This document shows, in pieces, positions 8,921 through 17,591 of a stretch of 27,618 nucleotides of DNA (position 1 is its first letter; every line of letters begins with the position of its first letter). Origin of the DNA: an uncultured Clostridia bacterium (lineage in GTDB: Bacteria > Bacillota > Clostridia > Oscillospirales > CAG-272); the NCBI GenBank assembly GCA_946618395.1, contig CAMOLD010000005.1:1-27618 (forward strand), given 5' to 3'. Made by a program: the position numbers and the translations under genes. The notes under the pieces were generated by a model. It was given only the letters and a program-made list of their open reading frames with translations, made no database searches and was not told where the DNA came from.

Positions 8921-8950
8921 ACCGCAACCTCCTTTGCCATCTGTGGGTTT

Positions 8951-9532
8951 TCAGCCGAAATATTGCCAATATCCTTTGTATTTTTCAACAATTTCAGATT
9001 TTCTCTCTTCAAATTCCTGCTTATTGTGAACAATGGGCAGCTTTTCCAAACGTGTCTCCTGTCGGCTCAAATACTCATCAAATGTGCAAAGAACTCTTGC
9101 CGGATTGCCGACAACCACCGAGTTATCCGGAATGGTACCCGAAATGACCGCTCCCGCTCCGACAATGACGCGGTTTCCAATAGTGGTGCCTGCCAAAACA
9201 ATAGCATGCCTGCCGATAAAAACATCGTTCCCAATGGTGATATGTCCCACCCGACAATATCCGCCACCACGCAAAAACTTTCCCATACTGGCGTCGTGCG
9301 TCAGAATCGTTGCTCCGGTAATCGTTACATTGTTACCAATGTTGACCAAACACAGCGCCGTGTCAAAAAAGGTATCGTAAATATCAAAATTTTCACCAAC
9401 CGAGCCGCCTGCCTTGCGCACTTTTTCAATAAAAACACGGTTTTCTTCCTGATGACGTTCCTGATATAGTTGATTTCTGCTTTTCTTTGAAAATTTAGCG
9501 ATTACCTTTTTAATAAATCTTTTAATTCGCAT
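8951..9532 (-). CDS. Hexapeptide-repeat (left-handed beta-helix) O-acetyltransferase
   Basis: 193 residues. From about residue 45 the chain follows the hexapeptide rhythm [LIV]-G-x4: LVNIGNNVTITGATIL, VGHITIGNDVFIGRHAIVLAG, TTIGNRVIVGAGAVISG and finally NSVVVGNPARVL, the usual closing motif of the maltose/galactoside acetyltransferase family. The His of THDAS (about residue 78) is in the position of the catalytic His. A basic, helical N-terminus precedes the helix. GAGGT lies 8 nt before the ATG at 9532, and the gene starts 16 nt after the Ugd stop codon. It would acetylate a sugar of the repeat unit, using acetyl-CoA in the cytoplasm. The gene is A+T-rich in comparison with Ugd. Confidence 0.87.
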   Translation of the reverse strand: MRIKRFIKKVIAKFSKKSRNQLYQERHQEENRVFIEKVRKAGGSVGENFDIYDTFFDTALCLVNIGNNVTITGATILTHDASMGKFLRGGGYCRVGHITIGNDVFIGRHAIVLAGTTIGNRVIVGAGAVISGTIPDNSVVVGNPARVLCTFDEYLSRQETRLEKLPIVHNKQEFEERKSEIVEKYKGYWQYFG

Positions 9533-9548
9533 TCAATTAACCTCTTTC

Positions 9549-10787
9549 TCAATCTCTCCCGTAAAGATCGCGGGTATAAACTTTTTCGGACACGTCGGTA
9601 AGAATCTCGTCAAAGCGGTTGGCAAGAATGACGTTGCTCTCCCGCTTGAATTTTGCAAGGTCGTTGACCACCAGACTGCCGAAGAAGGTTTCGCCGTCCG
9701 AAAGCGTCGGCTCGTAGATGATGACGCGCACGCCTTTTGCCTTGATGCGCTTCATCACGCCCTGGATGGCGCTTTGCCGGAAGTTATCCGAATTGCTCTT
9801 CATGGTCAGGCGGTAAACGCCGACGATGACCTCTTTTTCCTGCGCCTCGGAAAACTCGTTGTTTTCGGAGTAGGCGTAGTAGCCGGCTTTTTCCAGAATG
9901 CGGTCGGCGATAAAATCCTTGCGGGTGCGGTTGCTTTCCACAATGGCGCGAATCAGGTTTTCGGGCACCTCGTCGTAGTTGGCAAGCAGCTGTTTGGTAT
10001 CCTTGGGCAGGCAGTAGCCGCCGTAGCCGAAGGAGGGATTGTTATAATGCGATCCGATGCGGGGGTCCAGGCAGACGCCGTCAATGATCTTTTTGGTATC
10101 CAGCCCTTTCATCTCGGCGTAGGTATCCAACTCGTTGAAATAGGAAACGCGCAGGGCAAGATAGGTGTTTGCAAACAGTTTGACTGCCTCGGCCTCGGTA
10201 AAGCCCATGACCAACGTTGGAACATCCTCTTTGAGTGCCGCCTCTTTGAGCAGGGCGGCAAAGGTTTCCGCCTTTTTGGTCAATTCTGCGTCCGACGGAT
10301 CGGTGCCCACGATGATGCGCGAGGGGTAAAGATTATCATAGAGCGCCTTGCTCTCGCGCAAAAATTCGGGGCTGAACAGAATGTTTTTGCTGCCCGTTTT
10401 TTCGCGGATGGAGCGCGTATATCCGACCGGAATGGTGGATTTGATGACCATGGTCGCCTTGGGATTGACGCGCATGACAACATCAATGACCGCTTCGACC
10501 GCGGACGTGTCAAAAAAGTTCTTTTTGCTGTCGTAGTTGGTTGGCGCGGCGATGATAACATATTCGGCGTCACGATAGGCGGCGTCGGCATCCAGCGTTG
10601 CCGTCAGGTTCAGCTTCTTCTCGGCAAGATATTTTTCGATGTATTCATCCTGGATGGGCGACTTTTTTTGATTGATGAGTTCCACCTTTTCGGGCAGAAT
10701 GTCCACCGCCGTGACCTGATGGCGCTGTGCCAAGAGCACCGCCAGCGAAAGCCCGACGTATCCCGTCCCCGCTACTGCAAGTTTCAT
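9549..10787 (-). CDS. ugd: UDP-glucose 6-dehydrogenase
   Basis: 412 residues. The Rossmann motif GTGYVGLSLA is at 7-16 and the catalytic Cys259 sits in GYGGYCLPKDTKQL, with Lys203 and Asn207 (AVKLFANTYLALR) and Asp263 completing the known active-site set of the family. SPIQDEYIEKYL and FSPEFLRE place it in the short E. coli Ugd/streptococcal HasB group. It oxidises UDP-glucose to UDP-glucuronate with two NAD+, supplying an acidic sugar for the glycan. The ATG at 10787 has ACGGAGC 8 nt upstream; an in-frame ATG six codons earlier has no ribosome binding site. The gap of 151 nt before it is the longest inside the cluster and may carry a secondary promoter. Confidence 0.95.
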   Translation of the reverse strand: MKLAVAGTGYVGLSLAVLLAQRHQVTAVDILPEKVELINQKKSPIQDEYIEKYLAEKKLNLTATLDADAAYRDAEYVIIAAPTNYDSKKNFFDTSAVEAVIDVVMRVNPKATMVIKSTIPVGYTRSIREKTGSKNILFSPEFLRESKALYDNLYPSRIIVGTDPSDAELTKKAETFAALLKEAALKEDVPTLVMGFTEAEAVKLFANTYLALRVSYFNELDTYAEMKGLDTKKIIDGVCLDPRIGSHYNNPSFGYGGYCLPKDTKQLLANYDEVPENLIRAIVESNRTRKDFIADRILEKAGYYAYSENNEFSEAQEKEVIVGVYRLTMKSNSDNFRQSAIQGVMKRIKAKGVRVIIYEPTLSDGETFFGSLVVNDLAKFKRESNVILANRFDEILTDVSEKVYTRDLYGRD

Positions 10788-10938
10788 TCGTTTGCTCCGT
10801 TTCAATCGTTATTTGTTAATTGGTTTTTCTCAAATTACAGACTACTCATTATTAGAACAAACATCGCAAGTTTCCAAAATTGCATCATTTCTTTGGTGAG
10901 TTGGATTCACATTCAAATTTGAATATCAATGGATCCTG
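10788..10938 (-). promoter_or_regulatory. Intergenic gap inside the operon with weak promoter-like sequence and a perfect palindrome
   Basis: This 151-nt gap is A+T-rich. On the minus strand TTGGAA (10872-10877) and AATAAT (10848-10853) are separated by 18 nt and could serve as a weak internal promoter for ugd and the genes behind it. ATTCAAATTTGAAT at 10911-10924 is a perfect 14-bp palindrome just downstream of the GT2 stop codon and could be an operator or chance. No terminator with a U-tract is visible. Confidence 0.25.
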
Positions 10939-11970
10939 CTAGTTTGGAATCATACTGATTTTGAAAAGATAGTGTAACCATATCAAAAGTTTATACATTC
11001 TCCACTTTAAAAGCGTCATAGCAAAACGGTTTTTCCGTGTCCAGCCAGGCAATTCACCGGGGTTCAATTTTATCAAGATATTTAACGTCTCGACCACACG
11101 TTTGTTTTTAAGAAAATCTTTTTTTCGTTTGCGGCTAACGTTGTCCAATTCCAAAAAACCGATGCCAAGACAAATAAATTGTTTTGCTCGAGCTTTTAAT
11201 TCAACGTCGCCTTTTTCAAAAAAGCCATATCGGTCGTTCAGCTGCAAAGAGCGTTCATAGCTATCCAAAATGCCGTACTCAAAGTTCTTTTGATATTTGG
11301 CAAAATCTCCTTGTCCATTGCCCACAAAATAAATGTACAATACCTCGTTTATGGCATAGATGCTTTCGGCCACATCAAAAAAACATAAATTAAATGTCCA
11401 GTCTTCCCCATGCGATTTCTTCTCATCAAATCGCAGGCTGTTTTTGCAGATAACATCCCTTTTGTATAATTTGTTGCAGGTCGATTTCAGACTATTGCCT
11501 TTGACATACTCTTTCATAAGATGTTCCACGATATAATCCCTTGCCAACACCTGATTTTTGGGAATCTTTTCGTCTATAGCCCCTTCACAGTTGTGCTTTT
11601 TATATTGTGCAACGATTGCATCGCAAGCGGTTGCTTTGGCTACAGTAATCATATCATCCAGTGTTGCCCGAACAATCATATCATCAGCATCACAAAAATA
11701 CAGATATTTCCCCATTGCCTCCTGAATACCGGCATTTCTCGCCGAAGACACCCCTCCGTTAAGCTTGGAGATTACTCTACAATTATCAAATTGGACAAGA
11801 TAACTTTCGGCAAGCGCTTGCGTATCATCTGTGGAGCCATCATTAACTACAAGCACTTCTATCCTATGTGTGCTTTTAGTCAATTCAAAGCTTTCTAAAC
11901 ACCGAGTAATGGTACTTTCCGCATTATAGGCCGGGATGATAACTGTGCAATCAATCGACTGTGTCTCCAC
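10939..11970 (-). CDS. Glycosyltransferase family 2
   Basis: 343 residues starting METQSIDCTVIIPAYNAEST. Family 2 motifs are VLVVNDGSTDDT, LNGGVSSARNAG and FCDADDM, with SHGEDWTFNL as the later ED motif. The start is GTG at 11970, fixed by a strong AAAGGAGGT 8 nt upstream, so the first 20 nt overlap the end of the preceding GT8-like gene. It aligns by eye along its full length with the GT2 at 5725-6714 (same IIPAYNAE opening, GED motif, and a shared L-x-D-x-YGxF block in the second half), so the two are probably old duplicates with different acceptors. A+T-rich. It probably transfers one sugar to the lipid-linked chain. Confidence 0.89.
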   Translation of the reverse strand: METQSIDCTVIIPAYNAESTITRCLESFELTKSTHRIEVLVVNDGSTDDTQALAESYLVQFDNCRVISKLNGGVSSARNAGIQEAMGKYLYFCDADDMIVRATLDDMITVAKATACDAIVAQYKKHNCEGAIDEKIPKNQVLARDYIVEHLMKEYVKGNSLKSTCNKLYKRDVICKNSLRFDEKKSHGEDWTFNLCFFDVAESIYAINEVLYIYFVGNGQGDFAKYQKNFEYGILDSYERSLQLNDRYGFFEKGDVELKARAKQFICLGIGFLELDNVSRKRKKDFLKNKRVVETLNILIKLNPGELPGWTRKNRFAMTLLKWRMYKLLIWLHYLFKISMIPN

Positions 11971-12937
11971 GTTTATTACCTCCTTTCAATTTTGCCTTCC
12001 AGTAACTTGGCGTAAAATGCGTGAAGAACCATTTGAAAAAAGCTTTGAGTTGCCGCTTGGAAAACGCCCATTTCAGCCAGGCGCCGAGGATGCGGAACAA
12101 ACCGAACAGCGCCGGAGTTTTGCGGTAACGGTTTTTCAGCTTGGTATTGAGAAGGTTATATTTCCACGTCCACGTGTTGTAAGTGGCGTAATGCACAATG
12201 TAGGGATGGACCGTTTCCTCCCACCAGAAGAAGGAGCAATCCTGTTTGTCCATATCCCATTGCAAAGTTTCCATCATATTGTAACGATAGTAGCGCATCA
12301 GATGCTCGACCGAATTCAGTGGCTTCATTCCGTAAATCATCATTGCCAGCCCCATCAACGGCTCGTCTGCCATACTGCGAATGTCATTGCCGAAATAGGC
12401 GGAAATATGTAACAAATCGTATTTATCGTAATTGGGAATCAAATCCTCATAAATGCTGCGAATCACAGCGTCGGCTTTTTCGGATTTCTTATAGTAGTAA
12501 ATTCCGCCGCCAAATCGGATATAATGCGTCAGATGGAAATACTCCACCGCCGCTTTGCCGAAATGGTTTGGTTGATGTTCCTCGGTAATTTCGGTCAACC
12601 CGCCATAACAACTCACTTCCGATCCGTTCTCTTCAAATTTATCAAACAGAAAGGAAATATCTTTGACAATGTTCATATCGGCGTCCATAAAAATCGTTTC
12701 CTCAAACGGCGAATTTTTATAAACGTCGATTTTATCCAAAAAGTTATAATGCGGCTGGTCAACCACAATCACGCCGTCAAAATACTTTTTCAGCTTCTTT
12801 TCTCCCTTTTTGTCGGTAATTGCGTAAAAAGGCAGGTCGCAGTTGCCGAACAGGCGATAGCTCATTGCCAAATTCTGCGCGAGATAGCAATACCAGTTTC
12901 CGGTTGCCACCGTGATAAATCCTTTTTGCAGGTCCAT
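11951..12937 (-). CDS. GT8-like glycosyltransferase (GT-A fold)
   Basis: 328 residues. The N-terminus MDLQKGFITVATGNWYCYLA and the block FEETIFMDADMNIVKD, with the DxD at D85-A-D87, are those of a GT-A enzyme related to family 8, although it diverges from the GT8 encoded at 2630-3436. A run FGGGIYYYKKSEKAD in the middle corresponds to the FNSG region of GT8. Near the C-terminus HPYIVHYATYNTW offers the late His. The C-terminal 60 residues are rich in Lys, Phe and Trp and may associate with the membrane. AAAGGAG precedes the ATG at 12937. The stop codon lies inside the next gene's first codons (20-nt overlap). Assignment to a single CAZy family is not certain. Confidence 0.78.
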   Translation of the reverse strand: MDLQKGFITVATGNWYCYLAQNLAMSYRLFGNCDLPFYAITDKKGEKKLKKYFDGVIVVDQPHYNFLDKIDVYKNSPFEETIFMDADMNIVKDISFLFDKFEENGSEVSCYGGLTEITEEHQPNHFGKAAVEYFHLTHYIRFGGGIYYYKKSEKADAVIRSIYEDLIPNYDKYDLLHISAYFGNDIRSMADEPLMGLAMMIYGMKPLNSVEHLMRYYRYNMMETLQWDMDKQDCSFFWWEETVHPYIVHYATYNTWTWKYNLLNTKLKNRYRKTPALFGLFRILGAWLKWAFSKRQLKAFFKWFFTHFTPSYWKAKLKGGNKRGDTVD

Positions 12938-13001
12938 ACCAAAACTCCTTTGTTGAAAAATAGGGGTTCACTTTTTACGGAACAGCGCGTTGTGTAATTT
13001 T

Positions 13002-14318
13002 TTACAGTCTCCACCAAAGCAGACCGGATTTTTTCAGCTCGTCAACCTTATAAAGGCCTTTTACGTCAATGAGAACTTTTCCACAATCGGAGCGATTGAA
13101 CAAGCGTTTGATTCCTTCCAGCCCCAAGGCCTTAAATTCGTTGTGTGCCACGGCAACAATCACGCAATCGGCGTCCTTTGCGTCTTCCAGTTTCGTCAAG
13201 GTCACGCCGTATTCGTTCTTTGCGTCCCGCTCGCTTGCCCAGGGATCAACTACCACCGGTTCAATGCCGTATTCATTCAAACGCTTGATAATGTCGTCCA
13301 CCTTGCTGTTTCGTGTGTCGGGACAGTTTTCCTTAAAAGTAAGACCAAGAATAGCGACTTTGGATTTTTTGGGTGCCTGTCCGGCTTCAATCATCTTGCG
13401 AACGGAGGTATCGGCAACGTATTTGCCCATGCTGTCATTGACAATCCGGCCGTTCAGAATAATTTGGCTGTGGTAGCCAAGCTTTTCGGCCTCGTATGTA
13501 AAGTAATACGGATCAACGCCGATGCAATGCCCACCGACAAGTCCGGGACGGAATCCAAGCGCGTTCCACTTGGTGTTCATTCCGTCCACCACTTCGTTGG
13601 TGTCAATATCCATGCGGTCGAAAACCATGGCAAGCTCGTTCATAAACGCAATATTGATATCGCGCTGGCTGTTTTCCACCACCTTGACCGCCTCGGCTGT
13701 CCGGATATTGGAAACGGGGTGCGTTCCAACCTCAATCACCAAATCGTAAACGTTTTTAATCTCTTCCAGACTCTCTTGATCCATACCGGAAACAATCTTG
13801 TGAATGTTCTCCAAACGGTGCACCTTATCGCCGGGATTGATGCGCTCCGGAGAATACCCGATCTTAAAATCAACACCGCATTTCAGGCCGGATTGCTTTT
13901 CCAAAATCGGAATGCAAACATCCTCGGTGCAACCGGGATATACCGTAGATTCATATACCACAATAGAACCCTTGGTCAGGTTTCTGCCCAAAATTTCGCT
14001 TGCGCCAATCACCGGAGTCAAGTCTGGTGTGTGGTCGGTATTGACTGGCGTAGGAACGGCAACGATATGGAACTTTGCCTTTTGCAGCATGGTTTCATCC
14101 GCGGTAAACTGCACGGTCGTTTTTTGAATCGTCTCGTCGCCAACCTCTTTTGTCGGGTCCACGCCCGATTTATAAAGCTCAATCTTCGATTTGTTAAGGT
14201 CAAACCCGATCACGTTAAGCCCCTTTTTCGCAAACGCAACCGCAATCGGCATTCCAACATAGCCAAGACCAACCAGAGATAATGCCTGCTTTCCGGCTTT
14301 CAATTCTTCGTATAACAT
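13002..14318 (-). CDS. tviB: UDP-N-acetylhexosamine 6-dehydrogenase (TviB/WbpO type)
   Basis: 438 residues. Rossmann motif VGLGYVGMP at 16-24, then VPTPVNTDHTPDLTP and VVYESTVYPGCTE, a combination typical of TviB/WbpO. SPERINPGDK is at 156-165, VKVVENSQRDINIA at 211-224 carries the catalytic Lys and Asn, and Cys265 lies in RPGLVGGHCIGVDPYY. TviB oxidises UDP-GlcNAc and WbpO UDP-GalNAc to the uronic acid; which one applies here cannot be read from the sequence. The ATG at 14318 follows GGAGGAAT; the open frame continues upstream through the preceding GT2 gene in another frame and is not coding there. With Ugd in the same operon, two different uronic acids are expected in the glycan. Confidence 0.92.
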   Translation of the reverse strand: MLYEELKAGKQALSLVGLGYVGMPIAVAFAKKGLNVIGFDLNKSKIELYKSGVDPTKEVGDETIQKTTVQFTADETMLQKAKFHIVAVPTPVNTDHTPDLTPVIGASEILGRNLTKGSIVVYESTVYPGCTEDVCIPILEKQSGLKCGVDFKIGYSPERINPGDKVHRLENIHKIVSGMDQESLEEIKNVYDLVIEVGTHPVSNIRTAEAVKVVENSQRDINIAFMNELAMVFDRMDIDTNEVVDGMNTKWNALGFRPGLVGGHCIGVDPYYFTYEAEKLGYHSQIILNGRIVNDSMGKYVADTSVRKMIEAGQAPKKSKVAILGLTFKENCPDTRNSKVDDIIKRLNEYGIEPVVVDPWASERDAKNEYGVTLTKLEDAKDADCVIVAVAHNEFKALGLEGIKRLFNRSDCGKVLIDVKGLYKVDELKKSGLLWWRL

Positions 14319-14337
14319 CTCTTTATTCCTCCAAAAA

Positions 14338-15435
14338 TTACTTTTTCTTAATGATAGCGTCCCGAATTTTGCGAAGCGGGGCTTTGATTTTTTCCACTCG
14401 AATATTCCGCGCCAGCTGCCGGTAAACGCCGACCGCGTCCTGCGCGGAAAACAACTGCCAGAACCGCTCGTATCCTTCCGGCACAAAGACGATCTCTTTT
14501 GCAATATCCCGCACAAAATCTGCCGAAACAACGCTTGTAATAAATTCAATTTTTTGTTTGCGGCTCAATTTTTCCACCGGGTTGAAGGCAAGCAATGACG
14601 CGGATTCCATGGAATACACAAAGGAATTTTGAAATTTGCGTTTGGAATATTCATCGTCGGCTTCAAATTCCTTCAACAACCCGGAAAGCGTTTGAAAATA
14701 GGTTTTTGTGGTGGTTTGAAAATAGCTCAGGCGGTATTTTTTGTTCCTGCCCTGATTATCAAACTGGTAATACAGATAGAGCGCATCGGGAATGACCTTG
14801 CAAGAGGATGTATAGCGGTAATACCGCATATTGAACACCTCGTCCTGCCCGCGGCGCAATTCGGGAAAGCGGACACCGTTTTGGCGAATGACCGTTGTCC
14901 GGAACAGCTTGTTATACGGTGCGCCGAACAGCACGCCCTCATAATACAGCTTGGAAAACGCCTGCCGGAAGGAAGCGCAGTCGGGAAACAGCCGCTCCTC
15001 TTTTGCGGTGTCATACTCCCGCAAAACCGCGCCGGTCTTACTGTCGGTAATCTTGGCGTGCACCGAGAAGACCACCAAATCAACCTTGGTTTCCTCGGCC
15101 ACCGCATACACGCGCTCCAACAGGTTGGGAGCGATCTCGTCATCCGAATCGCAAAAGTAGATGTATTCCCCTTTGGCAGCTTCAATACCCGCGTTTCGCG
15201 CGGGGCCGGAGCCCTGGTTTTCCTGGTCGATTACCTGAACGCGGGGGTCCTTTTCGGCGTGTGCGCGGCACTTGGCAAGGCTCTGGTCGGTCGAGCCGTC
15301 GTTGACCAAAATAACCTCGTAATCGGTGAAGGTTTGATTGTAAATAGATTGCATACAGCGGTCAATATCCTTTTCGGCATTGTAAACCGGGATGACTACG
15401 CTGATTTTCGGGTTTTTCGTTTGATTATTTATCAT
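14338..15435 (-). CDS. Glycosyltransferase family 2
   Basis: 365 residues. The catalytic half has ISVVIPVYNAEKDIDRCMQS, VILVNDGSTDQS, NQGSGPARNAG and FCDSDDE. The usual ENGG of the family is replaced by ENQGSGPAR, as in many capsular GT2 enzymes. RRGQDEVFNMRYY supplies the later acidic motif. The C-terminal part is basic (KAPLRKIRDAIIKKK). The ATG at 15435 is chosen as start, although its ribosome binding site is poor; a TTG four codons upstream is the alternative. The gene begins 14 nt after the stop of another GT2 and ends 19 nt before the TviB-type gene, so translation may depend on coupling. The sugar transferred is unknown. Confidence 0.88.
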   Translation of the reverse strand: MINNQTKNPKISVVIPVYNAEKDIDRCMQSIYNQTFTDYEVILVNDGSTDQSLAKCRAHAEKDPRVQVIDQENQGSGPARNAGIEAAKGEYIYFCDSDDEIAPNLLERVYAVAEETKVDLVVFSVHAKITDSKTGAVLREYDTAKEERLFPDCASFRQAFSKLYYEGVLFGAPYNKLFRTTVIRQNGVRFPELRRGQDEVFNMRYYRYTSSCKVIPDALYLYYQFDNQGRNKKYRLSYFQTTTKTYFQTLSGLLKEFEADDEYSKRKFQNSFVYSMESASLLAFNPVEKLSRKQKIEFITSVVSADFVRDIAKEIVFVPEGYERFWQLFSAQDAVGVYRQLARNIRVEKIKAPLRKIRDAIIKKK

Positions 15436-15449
15436 ATTGCACCACAACT

Positions 15450-16448
15450 CTATTTTTGCTTATACCTCAAAATGACGATCTTTGAAGTGAAATTCACGCC
15501 CAAATGGGCAAACATCCACCCCATCAGCCGCCAGTTTCGGCTTTCCAACATTTTGTAGTTTTTAAAAAACGCTTTCTTCTTTTTGATCTCTTTCAAAGCA
15601 GCGCGCCGGATTTTCGGGTTTTTGATGCGCCCTACGCCGACAACCGCGTTGATAAAATATCCCCAATAATATCCAACCGCGGCTTGTAGCGTTTTTTGAT
15701 CGGAAAGGATCCCTTTCATATACTCCACGCCGGAGGTAACCGTATAGAGCTTTGCTTTGGTTCGGCGGTGCAATGCGTCGTCGTTCTTTGCTGCGGAAAA
15801 CGACCCTGCGCTCCGCTCCCTCACGCCGTATAGAATGCAATGGGAAAACCAGACCCTTTGCGTGTTCGCAACTACGCGCGGCAACCATTCGTCCTCTTCG
15901 TGGAGCAATCCCTCAACAAAATACAGTTTCTTTTCGCGCAAAAATGCCGTGCGGAACATTTTGTTCACCGGGCAGGTCAAGGTAAGTTCGTAATCGTTGG
16001 AAATCACATCGTACAAAACGTCCCCTTCAAACAATCCCTCCTGCAAATATTCCGGCTGAATTGCCGTTTGCGCGGTCAAATCCTCGTTGTAGCGGATCCT
16101 TCTGGAAAAGAGAATGTCAACGTTCGACGAGAATACGGAAACCAATTCGGAATAAACGCCGGGATCCGGCAAAAAATCGTCGCTGTCAATAAAATGAATG
16201 TAAGTGCCCTTTGCCTCGTCGATCCCTCTGTTGCGCGCGCTGGAAGCGCCGCCATTCGGTTTATGAATCGCGCGTATTTGCGGGTGCTCCTTTGCAAGTT
16301 GATCGCACAATTCCGCAGACCCATCTGTTGATCCGTCGTCCACCAGCAGGATTTCGTAATCGGAAAACGTTTGCGAAAGCACGGAATTCACGCAAAAAGC
16401 TAAATACTCCTTGGTGTTATAAACCGGAATTACAACGCTGATTTGCAT
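15450..16448 (-). CDS. Glycosyltransferase family 2
   Basis: 332 residues starting MQISVVIPVYNTKEYLAFCV. Motifs are ILLVDDGSTDGS, PNGGASSARNRG and FIDSDDFL; HEEDEWLPRV is the later acidic motif. The second half is helical with a conserved-looking GYYWGYFINAVVG segment, as in family 2 enzymes of capsule clusters. The start at 16448 lies 32 nt inside the end of the preceding GT4 gene, and the only purine-rich stretch (GAAAGGG) is about 13 nt away, so initiation probably relies on ribosomes finishing the upstream gene. An upstream TTG at 16481 would lengthen the protein by 11 residues and is less likely, because the family starts close to the first strand. Confidence 0.89.
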   Translation of the reverse strand: MQISVVIPVYNTKEYLAFCVNSVLSQTFSDYEILLVDDGSTDGSAELCDQLAKEHPQIRAIHKPNGGASSARNRGIDEAKGTYIHFIDSDDFLPDPGVYSELVSVFSSNVDILFSRRIRYNEDLTAQTAIQPEYLQEGLFEGDVLYDVISNDYELTLTCPVNKMFRTAFLREKKLYFVEGLLHEEDEWLPRVVANTQRVWFSHCILYGVRERSAGSFSAAKNDDALHRRTKAKLYTVTSGVEYMKGILSDQKTLQAAVGYYWGYFINAVVGVGRIKNPKIRRAALKEIKKKKAFFKNYKMLESRNWRLMGWMFAHLGVNFTSKIVILRYKQK

Positions 16449-17586
16449 TTTTGCAAATAACCCTTTCAATAATTTCCACAAGTTTTTCCCCGGATTTTTG
16501 CCAGGAGAATGATTGCGCCGTCAAATACCCGTTTTCGGCAATTTCCGCACGCTTTTTCGGATTGTTGATGAGAAACTCGATTTTTTCCTTGAGTTGTATG
16601 CCATTCGCTTTTTCGGCAATCATGGCATTCACCCCGTCGGTCAAAACCTCGTCAATACCCTGCCCTTCAAAAATAACGATCGGCTTTTTGCAGGCCATGG
16701 CTTCCAAGCAAACGTTTGCAAACGATTCATAAACAGATGGTAAAACGAAAATATCGGTATTCTGCATCATTTCGGAAACTTTTTCATGCGGAATGTAACC
16801 GTAAAAATTGACATTTTCAATTTTATTTGTTTTCACATACGCTTTCAATTCGGCTTCGCTCGGACCGCGGCCGACAATATCCAGCTGCAATTTCTTTTCG
16901 GGATATTGTTGCAACAGTTGGCGAAAAGCGTCAAATAAGTATTTGTGTCCTTTAATAGGGATCAGATTGGCAACGCAAAGAATGCGGATGCCCTCATGCG
17001 GGGCACATTCCGTTTGCCCGTTGAAAACTTCGTGATTGATCCCATTATAAACCGTTTCCACCGGCAAATTCGGGAACCGATCGGTAATAATTGACGCAGT
17101 CTTTTTACTGACTGCCAGGCTCAAATCGGTCTTTTTGACAATTCGCTCCATCGCCTTTTCGGGATTGCTCAAAAAGGCTTTTTGATTGCCTTCAAATTCG
17201 GTAAAAATATTGTATCCCCGGTAATGCACAATAAACGGCAATCTATTTATTTTTGCAAGCCTCTGCGCAAAATACAGGATATTGACCGGCGCATGAATGG
17301 CATAAACAATATCATAATCCTTTACATTAAGCATCCGCTTGAGTTCTTTTTTCAGATGAAAATAAACGAGCGGCGCAAATGCTGTGCGGCTGAAATCGCG
17401 GTAGGAAACGTAGAAAATATCGACTCCGTCATACACCGTATGTCCTGTTGGCTTTTCAACAGACGGAACAACCACCGAAATCTCGGCCCCGCACCCCTGC
17501 ATTGCTTTCACCTGATTGTGCAAAAAAGCGCAATACTGGGGCAACTCTGCCGAAGGATACATTTGCGTAATATAAAGAATTTTCAT
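16417..17586 (-). CDS. Glycosyltransferase family 4
   Basis: 389 residues. It opens MKILYITQMYPSAELPQYCA, with the N-terminal GT-B domain, and VYAIHAPVNILYFA in the region of acceptor binding. In the C-terminal domain are ILCVANLIPIKGHKYLFDA, LDIVGRGPSEAELK and LPSVYESFANVCLEAMACKK, containing the E-x7-E signature. It resembles the TuaC/teichuronic-acid type of GT4. The ATG at 17586 has AAGGATTGAGA upstream and lies 5 nt after the stop of the preceding GT4. Two GT4 genes of similar length stand immediately upstream, so three consecutive retaining transferases probably build part of one repeat unit. Donor and acceptor unknown. Confidence 0.91.
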   Translation of the reverse strand: MKILYITQMYPSAELPQYCAFLHNQVKAMQGCGAEISVVVPSVEKPTGHTVYDGVDIFYVSYRDFSRTAFAPLVYFHLKKELKRMLNVKDYDIVYAIHAPVNILYFAQRLAKINRLPFIVHYRGYNIFTEFEGNQKAFLSNPEKAMERIVKKTDLSLAVSKKTASIITDRFPNLPVETVYNGINHEVFNGQTECAPHEGIRILCVANLIPIKGHKYLFDAFRQLLQQYPEKKLQLDIVGRGPSEAELKAYVKTNKIENVNFYGYIPHEKVSEMMQNTDIFVLPSVYESFANVCLEAMACKKPIVIFEGQGIDEVLTDGVNAMIAEKANGIQLKEKIEFLINNPKKRAEIAENGYLTAQSFSWQKSGEKLVEIIERVICKNANQRCNSGL

Positions 17587-17591
17587 ACTTC

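Noticed and set aside
9774..14282. Plus-strand open frames of 382 and 430 codons opposite ugd and the TviB-type gene
   Set aside because: Both UDP-sugar dehydrogenases have complete active sites on the minus strand; the opposite frames have no motifs.
14319..14549. N-terminal extension of the TviB-type dehydrogenase
   Set aside because: The additional 77 codons overlap the end of the GT2 gene in another frame, and the ATG at 14318 has its own GGAGGAAT ribosome binding site directly before the family's normal N-terminus.
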